NCBI GenBank assembly: GCA_028701635.1
Contig: JAQVQJ010000012.1
Coordinates: 1 to 18,789, forward strand
DNA length: 18,789 nucleotides
From: Clostridia bacterium
GTDB lineage: Bacteria > Bacillota_A > Clostridia > Christensenellales > UBA1242
Direction: 5' to 3'
A model generated the notes under the pieces. That model worked only from the letters and a program-made list of their open reading frames with translations, searched no databases and was not told the DNA's origin. Positions 13,242-18,789 of this stretch are shown piece by piece; within the stretch, counting starts at the first letter, position 1, and every line of letters starts with the position of its first letter. The translations under genes and the position numbers were made by a program.

Positions 13242-13894
13242 TTTAATTCAGCCTCCGCTTGACTAGGTCTTAAATACAGAGGAACAAGTTCATTTTCTTT
13301 TATGAATTCCTTGTCTTTTATTTTCTTTTCAGTTAACTCTAATAAGTTTTGCGGAGTTAATTGAACTAGATTATCGCTAAGTTCATTATCTAATGAAATT
13401 ATATTTTTTAAATCCTTCAATTCCGCTTTATCAATCATCTTTGGAGATATGATACACTTTAAATTTTTATCATAACTTGCAGTAAAATAAAGGCTACTCA
13501 AAGCATCAATCAGGGGAGAAACAAAGGTTTTTATTTTACTAGATTTTGCATATTCACTTGCCATTAATTCTAGCGAGTTGATTGCTATAATTTTTAAATT
13601 TGGATTCGTTATTAACATAGCCTTAGCGGTTGCAATGGAAATTCGTAAACCTGTGAAAGACCCCGGACCAATTACAACTGAAAGAACATCTAGTTGTTTT
13701 AAAATATCGTGGCTTGTTTTATTTAATTTTTCAGTTTTTATTACTTTCTCAAAAATTTTTTCAATGTTAACCAATAGATTTTCCGAGTGTTTGCTATTGG
13801 AATCTACTCTTTTAAAATATTCCTTATGAAGAAATTTTAGTGATATTTGAGCCTCTGAGAAGGCGGTATTTAAACACAAAATATTCATACTCAT
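13226..13894 (-). CDS. tsaB: tRNA threonylcarbamoyladenosine biosynthesis protein TsaB
   Basis: 222 aa, near the family norm of about 230. TsaB is an ASKHA-fold pseudo-enzyme that pairs with TsaD and TsaE to transfer threonylcarbamoyl to tRNA A37. The hallmark GPGSFTGLR lies at 76-84, followed by SIATAKAM, with HSENLL at 36-41 near the start of the interface region, and PLIDA further on. The N-terminal strand motif is LCLNTA where the family usually has LxIDTS; the change is tolerable in a non-catalytic protein. The ATG overlaps the tsaE stop as ATGA, with AGGA six bases before it, so translation is coupled. TsaD and TsaC are not in the window. Confidence 0.93.
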   Translation of the reverse strand: MSMNILCLNTAFSEAQISLKFLHKEYFKRVDSNSKHSENLLVNIEKIFEKVIKTEKLNKTSHDILKQLDVLSVVIGPGSFTGLRISIATAKAMLITNPNLKIIAINSLELMASEYAKSSKIKTFVSPLIDALSSLYFTASYDKNLKCIISPKMIDKAELKDLKNIISLDNELSDNLVQLTPQNLLELTEKKIKDKEFIKENELVPLYLRPSQAEAELKCKKK

Positions 13895-14325
13895 TTAATT
13901 TCCTTAATTACAATTTTTCTATTAGTATCATTCTCTTTTGTTAGCTCAATAGTTACATAAGGCTTTTTAATTAAACCTTTAACATTTTCCGCCCATTCAA
14001 CAAGGATAATCCCCGGTAATTTTTTATGATTGAAATAATTTTCAAAGCCAAGAGAGAATGCTTCATCAGCTGAATTTAAACGATACATATCAAAATGAAA
14101 AAGGGAATTTTTGTTATTTTTATACTCATTAAGGATTGTAAATGTTGGACTTGTGATGTTCTTTTTTATTCCCAACCCTTTTGCTATTCCCTTTGCGAAA
14201 GTTGTCTTTCCAGCACCCAAATCCCCAGACAACAAAACAATTTTAGGCACAGTTAAACCTTTTGCAAATTTTTCTGCAAAAGAAATAGTGTCTTTGGGGC
14301 TTGATGAAAGATAGGTTGTTTCCAT
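13891..14325 (-). CDS. tsaE: tRNA threonylcarbamoyladenosine biosynthesis ATPase TsaE
   Basis: 144 aa, normal length. TsaE is the P-loop ATPase that drives the bacterial t6A complex. Walker A GDLGAGKTT is at 34-42, followed by SPTFTILNEY (59-68), HFDMYRL (77-83) and VEWAE (109-113), all family hallmarks. The start ATG has no ribosome site: the bases before it (ACTTATT) directly follow an extended -10 promoter element whose TATAAT overlaps the deoA stop codon. The mRNA may therefore begin at the ATG itself. The gene heads the tsaE-tsaB-rimI cluster, each member overlapping the next. Confidence 0.96.
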   Translation of the reverse strand: METTYLSSSPKDTISFAEKFAKGLTVPKIVLLSGDLGAGKTTFAKGIAKGLGIKKNITSPTFTILNEYKNNKNSLFHFDMYRLNSADEAFSLGFENYFNHKKLPGIILVEWAENVKGLIKKPYVTIELTKENDTNRKIVIKEIK

Positions 14326-14332
14326 AATAAGT

Positions 14333-14362
14333 ATTATATCACATCAATTATGAGTTTGTCAG
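14333..14362 (-). promoter_or_regulatory. Extended -10 promoter of tsaE inside the end of deoA
   Basis: On the minus strand CTGACA (14362-14357), spacer of 18, and TGA followed by TATAAT (14338-14333), an extended -10. The last bases of the -10 are the TAA stop of the nucleoside phosphorylase gene. The predicted transcript start falls at 14325-14326, on or next to the A of the tsaE ATG. Confidence 0.72.
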
Positions 14363-15584
14363 TTGATTTTTTATTTTTTGAATAGTGCAAGCAAGATTTG
14401 AAATCTATTTTGGATTTTTTTCCATATAATTCTATAATAGGTGAGTCCTTTTTAACATAATCTCCCAAATTTACTAAAAATTTTATTCCATTATTACCTT
14501 CCGCACAATATTCTCTTACCATATATCCTAACTTTTCCAAGTCAATCTTGGAAACAAAGCCTTCTTTTTGAGATTTTAATACAATAGGAGATGAAAAAAT
14601 TTCCTTAATTTTTTTATCACTAAATAAGTCTAAGCTTCCGCCTTGATTTTTAACTATATCTTTCAACTTTTTTAAAGCTTTTCCAGAATTTAAAATTTTT
14701 TTAACTAACTTTTCAGCTTTTTTAAATGTTATGTTTTTGCCTAATTCTATTATTTTACTTGTCAAAAACATTGATAATTCGCTTAATCGACTATCTTCGC
14801 CTTTTAGAACGCTAATTGCCTCAATAACTTCAAGCAGACTGCCTATATAATTACCAAGTGGTTGATTCATATCGGAAATCACGGCTGACATCTTCTTACC
14901 AGAATTTTGACCTATTTTTACCATCAGTTTTGCTAGTTTTTTTGCATCTTTTATATTTTTGATAAAAGCGCCATCGCCACATTTTACATCTAAAACTATA
15001 ACATCATTACCAGAGGCAAGTTTTTTACTCATAATAGATGATGCGATTAATGGAATACTCATTATCGTATTTGTTTGATCGCGAAGTTCATAAATAACTT
15101 TGTCTGCCGGAGCTAACTCTTCAGTCTGTGTCATTAAAATCGCACCATTCTTTTTAACAAGATTTTCGGCTTTTTCAATTGAGATATTTGTGTTATATCC
15201 CTTAAAACACTCCAACTTATCTGCTGTTCCGCCTGTAAAACCTAGCTTTTTTCCAGACATTTTTAGAAATTTTAGTCCTGAACATGCAATTATTGGGGCA
15301 ATGATAAGAGTTGTTGAATCGCTTATTCCACCAGTTGAGTGCTTGTCAGCATAAATATCTTTTTTATTAATATGTTTTATTGTTTTTCCTGAATCCGTCA
15401 TTGCTTTGGTGAATAAAATCGTTTCTTTTTCATTCATATCATTTTTGTAAACAGCTTTCAAAAAGTCGCTCATTTGTGCCTTTGATATTTTTTTTGTTAA
15501 AAAATTTTCAATGACAAAGGCTATTTCACTAGAATTAAATTGTTTTTTTTCTAATTTTTTAGAAATAATCTCTTGTATATTCAT
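14334..15584 (-). CDS. deoA: Thymidine / pyrimidine-nucleoside phosphorylase
   Basis: 416 aa, a little shorter than the usual 430-440. It splits thymidine (or uridine) with phosphate to the free base and sugar-1-phosphate in nucleoside salvage. Hallmarks: DKHSTGGISD (80-89, holding the phosphate and base-binding K81, H82 and S83), SGKKLGFTGGTADKLE (110-125), LAPADKVIYELRDQTNTIMSIPLIASSIMSKKLASG (157-192) and LDVKCGDGAF, then DMNQPLGNYIGSLLEVIEA. Several normally fixed positions differ: GHTGG is GFTGG, and GVGDK is GISDS. The C-terminal domain is compact but keeps GDYVKKDSPI. The family is clear; deoA versus pdp cannot be settled. It overlaps the PAP2 gene by four bases (ATGA), with AGGA upstream. 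Confidence 0.88.
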   Translation of the reverse strand: MNIQEIISKKLEKKQFNSSEIAFVIENFLTKKISKAQMSDFLKAVYKNDMNEKETILFTKAMTDSGKTIKHINKKDIYADKHSTGGISDSTTLIIAPIIACSGLKFLKMSGKKLGFTGGTADKLECFKGYNTNISIEKAENLVKKNGAILMTQTEELAPADKVIYELRDQTNTIMSIPLIASSIMSKKLASGNDVIVLDVKCGDGAFIKNIKDAKKLAKLMVKIGQNSGKKMSAVISDMNQPLGNYIGSLLEVIEAISVLKGEDSRLSELSMFLTSKIIELGKNITFKKAEKLVKKILNSGKALKKLKDIVKNQGGSLDLFSDKKIKEIFSSPIVLKSQKEGFVSKIDLEKLGYMVREYCAEGNNGIKFLVNLGDYVKKDSPIIELYGKKSKIDFKSCLHYSKNKKSTDKLIIDVI

Positions 15585-16123
15585 CTTTTTAATTTCCTAA
15601 ATTGTAATTTAGTATAACATAAATATCCCAAACAAGAAAAGGTTAACCCTAAAATTATTCCAGCTATTGTATCGGTTAAATAATGTTGCCCAAGGTAAAT
15701 TCTGGAAAATACTACGAATGAAACAAAGGTAACAGAAAGTGAAAAAGCCATTGTTCTCATCGATTTTTTATTTACCCTTTTTAATATATAAAATAGGACA
15801 AAACATACTATTATTGTTGCACTGACAGAATGCCCGCTAGGGAAAGATGCCCCCAAGCCAGTTAGCTTATCAATGATTGTAGGATCGACTTGATAAGGTC
15901 TAGGGCGATTTATTAAAAATTTAAGCGCAAAGTTAAATGCCACTCCAAGTCCATAAGTTAATCCAAAATAAATTGAATATTTTTTATCAATAAAAACAAA
16001 AAATACTGCTAAAATAAAAATAAATCCTAAATAGCTAGATAAATAAGAAGTAATTCCACAAAAAATATCGAAAAAATTTGAATTTAATCCATTTTGTATG
16101 GCTTTTACTATTTCAATTTCCAT
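15581..16123 (-). CDS. PAP2-family membrane phosphatase
   Basis: 180 aa with five or six membrane helices. All three acid-phosphatase motifs are intact: KFLINRPRP (68-76, K-x6-RP), PSGHS (95-99) and SRIYLGQHYLTD (140-151, catalytic H147 and D151). Such proteins remove phosphate from lipids such as undecaprenyl pyrophosphate or phosphatidic acid at the outer membrane face. The substrate cannot be chosen from sequence alone. The start has no ribosome site. TGT followed by TAGAAT, an extended -10, ends seven bases before the ATG, again suggesting a leaderless mRNA. The stop overlaps the start of the nucleoside phosphorylase gene, so the two are co-translated. Confidence 0.92.
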   Translation of the reverse strand: MEIEIVKAIQNGLNSNFFDIFCGITSYLSSYLGFIFILAVFFVFIDKKYSIYFGLTYGLGVAFNFALKFLINRPRPYQVDPTIIDKLTGLGASFPSGHSVSATIIVCFVLFYILKRVNKKSMRTMAFSLSVTFVSFVVFSRIYLGQHYLTDTIAGIILGLTFSCLGYLCYTKLQFRKLKR

Positions 16124-16129
16124 AATAAT

Positions 16130-16158
16130 ATTCTAACAAAAAAATATGAAAATAACGA
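16130..16158 (-). promoter_or_regulatory. Extended -10 promoter of the PAP2-deoA unit
   Basis: On the minus strand TGT then TAGAAT (16135-16130), with only a weak -35 (TCGTTA, 16158-16153), which fits an extended -10 type. Transcription would begin at about 16123, the first base of the PAP2 ATG. Confidence 0.55.
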
Positions 16159-16173
16159 GAAAAATTAAAAAAT

Positions 16174-17409
16174 TTAATTATTTTTATTTAATTTTATTTT
16201 TATCAAATAAGGAGTGAATATAATTATTAATGTGAGTCCTTCTAAAACAAGAAATATTGTCCACCATTCTATCTTTTGGGTTGAATATTGAGTATATGAT
16301 GCTTTTAAGGTCAATTCGCCATTTGGAGAAACGCCCATAATAATATTTCCATTTATATCTGTTCGATAAATTTCGTTGTTATTTAAGCCATATGTTGATA
16401 GTCTATCTAACGTATAAGCAGAAGGATGTCCATAGTTATTATCTGCACCAACTGAAATTATTGCATATTCTGGATAAACAAAATTTAATAGTTCTTCACA
16501 AGTTGAATATCTACTTCCGTGATGCCCAACTTTTAAAATATCAATATCAAAATCTATTTCTTCATCACTATAATAATCAATGAAATCTCGTTCAACATCT
16601 TCACTTGCATCACCTGTAAACATAATCTTTTTGTCGAGATAAGAAAGTATCATAATGGGAGAGTAATCGTTGGTTTTAGGTTCCAAGTAGTTGTCATTTG
16701 TTCGATATGGCAATTCACTGACAATAGGAGCGTAAAAATTTACAATCCAATCTAATGGGTCAGTTTGTGAAGTTTCTTCAACATAATTTGTCGAAGAAAT
16801 TTCCAGTTCCTGAACTGTTTTTATTGATAAACAACCCTCTTCAATTATTTTTATTATTACATTTGCATATAATTCGGCAGTATCTCCTGTTAACAATTGA
16901 ACAATAAGTGAGGTATCTGCGGGAATTTCTTCATTTGATGCATATATATCTGGGCGATAACAAGTTTTTACTTTATAATTATCAAATATATATTCCGCTC
17001 CACCAATATGGTCGGAATCCGGGTGAGTTAATACGAGATAGTCAATAACTTTTTCTTCATTTTCAATCTCAAAATCTATTTTATTTAAATAAGACCTAAA
17101 TTTTTGTTGTGAAGTAGCAGATGTATCCCCACAATCAATTAGCATAATCTCATCGTTAGGGAACTCAATAAGAGTTGCGTCAGCTTGCCCGACATCAATG
17201 AAATGAATTATTAATCCATTTTCGTCAATAACAGTTGAAAGGGCATTTTCGTTGTATGCGAAATTTACAAAATTTTCTAGTTTGTCTTTAAAGAAAAAGG
17301 TGCAAGAAAATAAAATGGTAATAAATAAAAAAATAACAAGGGATACATAAATACTGCGAGTTTCTTTTGCAGTTTTAATGGTATTGCCCTTATTTTTTCT
17401 TTTGTTCAT
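16174..17409 (-). CDS. ComEC-type metallo-beta-lactamase protein with two membrane anchors
   Basis: 411 aa. It carries the metallo-hydrolase domain found at the C-terminus of the DNA-uptake protein ComEC, but not the multi-helix channel domain. Motifs: IHFIDVGQADATLIEFPNDEIMLIDCGD (68-95), LTHPDSDHIGG (127-137, metal motif H-x-D-x-D-H), FTGDAS (264-269), VGHHGSRYST (294-303) and GHPS (327-330). One membrane helix lies at about 19-39 and another at 383-403, so the domain is probably held outside the cell between two anchors. An acidic stretch (about 155-250) enlarges the middle. The substrate is unknown; nucleic acid or a phosphodiester is a fair guess from the family. It starts 9 bases after cysS, so the two are likely co-transcribed. 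A modest ribosome site, AAGG, precedes the ATG. Confidence 0.88.
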   Translation of the reverse strand: MNKRKNKGNTIKTAKETRSIYVSLVIFLFITILFSCTFFFKDKLENFVNFAYNENALSTVIDENGLIIHFIDVGQADATLIEFPNDEIMLIDCGDTSATSQQKFRSYLNKIDFEIENEEKVIDYLVLTHPDSDHIGGAEYIFDNYKVKTCYRPDIYASNEEIPADTSLIVQLLTGDTAELYANVIIKIIEEGCLSIKTVQELEISSTNYVEETSQTDPLDWIVNFYAPIVSELPYRTNDNYLEPKTNDYSPIMILSYLDKKIMFTGDASEDVERDFIDYYSDEEIDFDIDILKVGHHGSRYSTCEELLNFVYPEYAIISVGADNNYGHPSAYTLDRLSTYGLNNNEIYRTDINGNIIMGVSPNGELTLKASYTQYSTQKIEWWTIFLVLEGLTLIIIFTPYLIKIKLNKNN

Positions 17410-17418
17410 CTTTATACC

Positions 17419-18786
17419 TTATTTTTTAGATAATTCGTAGCCTTGTTTTGTATCTTTTATCAAATAGCCTTTACTATCAATTAAATCGCGTAGTTCATCA
17501 GACTTTTTCCAGTCTTTATTATTTCTCACTTCTAATCTTTTTTCTGCGATTTCTTTTATCTCTGCAGGAATTTCTGCTTTCTCTATTTTATCTAAATCAA
17601 GCCCTAAAACACTATCAAAGTTAATAGCTAAATTATAAATGTCTTTGCTTTTATCTTCATTTTTTACTGCTTGCCATAAAATCCCAACAGCAAGAGGAAG
17701 ATTTAAATCATCTTCAATAGCTTCTTTAAATTTTTGTTTGTATTCTTCAATATTTTGAACTGGTATTTTTTCTTCGCCATTTTTATGTTCATTTACAATT
17801 TGTTTTAAAGATTTTAACGCTTGCTTTGCAGCTGTTAAACCCTCAAATGTAAAATTTAAACTTTTACGATAATGTGTTAATAAATTTAAATAGCGGAAGT
17901 CAAGAGGAGAGTATCCTTTCTCTGTCAATTGGTCGATTGTATAAATATTGTTAAGGCTTTTACTCATTTTACCGCCATCAACTTGTAAAAATTCGCAATG
18001 TAACCATTTATCAACTACTTGTTTGCCAACCTTACTATCGTTTTGGGCAATCTCATTTTCATGATGAATGGATTTGTGGTCAATTCCACCTGTGTGAATG
18101 TCTATTCTGTCACCAAGATATTTTTGTCCCATAGCGGAGCATTCTATGTGCCAGCCGGGGCAACCTACTCCCCAAGGACTATCCCATTTCATTATATGAG
18201 AAGGGTCAACAAACTTCCAGAGTGCAAAATCAAAAGGGTGACGTTTTTGTATATTTTCTTCTACTCTATTAATTCCAGATTTTGTTAAATCTTTTCCAGA
18301 AAGTTCACCATATTTAGAAAATTTTTCTACATCAAAATAGATTCCGTCATCAATTTTATAGGTGTATCCCTTATTTTCAAGTTCTTTTACAAAGGCTATC
18401 ATTTCAGGGATATGTTCAGTTGCTTTTGCTATGTGTTCTGGCAAATTTATATTAAGTGATTTACATTCTTTCATAAAATAATCAGTGTAAAATTTTGCAA
18501 TTTGATAAGGGTCTTTTTTTTCTCGCTTTGCAGCGATTTCCATTTTATCTTCGCCTTCATCATCATCTGAAACTAAATGTCCAACATCAGTTAAATTAAT
18601 AACGCCTTCCAATTTATAACCGCAATATTTGATACTTCTTCGTAGGAAATCCATAAAAAGATAGGCACGCATATTTCCAATATGAGGATAATAGTAAACT
18701 GTTGGTCCGCAAGTATACATCTTAACCGTGTTATTCTTCGGCTTTAATTCTTCCTTTTGTCTAGTTAATGAATTATAGACTTTCAT
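17419..18786 (-). CDS. cysS: Cysteinyl-tRNA synthetase
   Basis: 455 aa, the usual 450-480. It charges tRNA-Cys with cysteine in the cytoplasm. The class I signatures are PHIGN (34-38, the HIGH motif) and KMSKS (273-277). Zinc ligands are visible at C26 (CGPTVY), C216 (WHIECSAM), H241 and E245 (HHENE). Details that differ from most: the usual GRPGWHIECS reads GCPGWHIECS (C209), and KMSKS is preceded by GG and followed by LNN, which suggests a distinct subgroup. The C-terminal helical region ends with KKSDELRDLIDSKGYLIKDTKQGYEL, a common CysRS ending. The ATG is three bases from the window edge, so its promoter is not visible. The N-terminus MKVYNSLTRQKEEL is the expected one. Confidence 0.97.
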   Translation of the reverse strand: MKVYNSLTRQKEELKPKNNTVKMYTCGPTVYYYPHIGNMRAYLFMDFLRRSIKYCGYKLEGVINLTDVGHLVSDDDEGEDKMEIAAKREKKDPYQIAKFYTDYFMKECKSLNINLPEHIAKATEHIPEMIAFVKELENKGYTYKIDDGIYFDVEKFSKYGELSGKDLTKSGINRVEENIQKRHPFDFALWKFVDPSHIMKWDSPWGVGCPGWHIECSAMGQKYLGDRIDIHTGGIDHKSIHHENEIAQNDSKVGKQVVDKWLHCEFLQVDGGKMSKSLNNIYTIDQLTEKGYSPLDFRYLNLLTHYRKSLNFTFEGLTAAKQALKSLKQIVNEHKNGEEKIPVQNIEEYKQKFKEAIEDDLNLPLAVGILWQAVKNEDKSKDIYNLAINFDSVLGLDLDKIEKAEIPAEIKEIAEKRLEVRNNKDWKKSDELRDLIDSKGYLIKDTKQGYELSKK

Positions 18787-18789
18787 TTT

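Noticed and set aside
16136..16173. Terminator after the ComEC-like gene
   Set aside because: The only inverted repeat is made of A and T with a weak stem, and the region also holds the PAP2 promoter. It is too weak to call.

Overview
The window looks like a piece of chromosome from a low-GC Gram-positive bacterium (Bacillota, probably an uncultured Clostridia-type lineage). The reasons are very AT-rich DNA, AGGAGG-type ribosome sites on many genes, holins of Gram-positive phage families, and ordinary code-11 stops including TGA. The genus cannot be named from the sequence alone.

Layout. Positions 1-5496 (+) are the end of a prophage late operon: the last codons of an upstream gene, a major capsid protein, a small capsid-neighbour protein, a P22 gp4-like head-completion/adaptor protein, a P22 gp10-like tail-hub protein, a long coiled-coil protein, and two holins (BhlA/UviB-like and phiLC3-like), closed by a strong terminator. 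The order coat, gp4-like, gp10-like with no tail-tube or tape-measure gene indicates a short-tailed, podovirus-type particle. No endolysin, tail fibre or integrase is visible here. A small lipoprotein gene with its own promoter and terminator follows (5579-5980), then the glycolytic gene gpmI (6097-7626).

Positions 7627-11151 hold an isolated gene for a conjugation-type ATPase: a PrgI/VirB3-like membrane segment fused to VirB4, 899 aa. It has its own promoter and no other secretion or transfer genes beside it. On both sides lie intergenic blocks of a composite palindromic repeat, the longest unit (about 150 bp) being present once on each side in the same orientation. A bidirectional terminator at 11111-11138 separates the + genes from the - genes.

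Positions 11152-18786 are all on the - strand. In transcription order they are cysS (cysteinyl-tRNA synthetase), a membrane-anchored ComEC-type metallo-beta-lactamase protein, a PAP2 phosphatase, a thymidine/pyrimidine-nucleoside phosphorylase, tsaE, tsaB and rimI (tRNA t6A synthesis and ribosomal N-acetylation cluster), an unrecognised 343-aa membrane protein, and greA. Many of these overlap or abut. Consensus promoters precede greA and the 343-aa gene. Three genes (gpmI, tsaE, PAP2) have a promoter -10 element only 6-7 nt before their ATG and no Shine-Dalgarno sequence, which suggests leaderless mRNAs.

The most unusual items are the orphan PrgI-VirB4 fusion between repeats, the repeat family itself, the leaderless-looking starts, the compact podoviral module with two holins, a 113-nt spacer of only A and T, and the free-standing ComEC-like protein behind cysS. 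I did not find an obviously new defence or genetic system.
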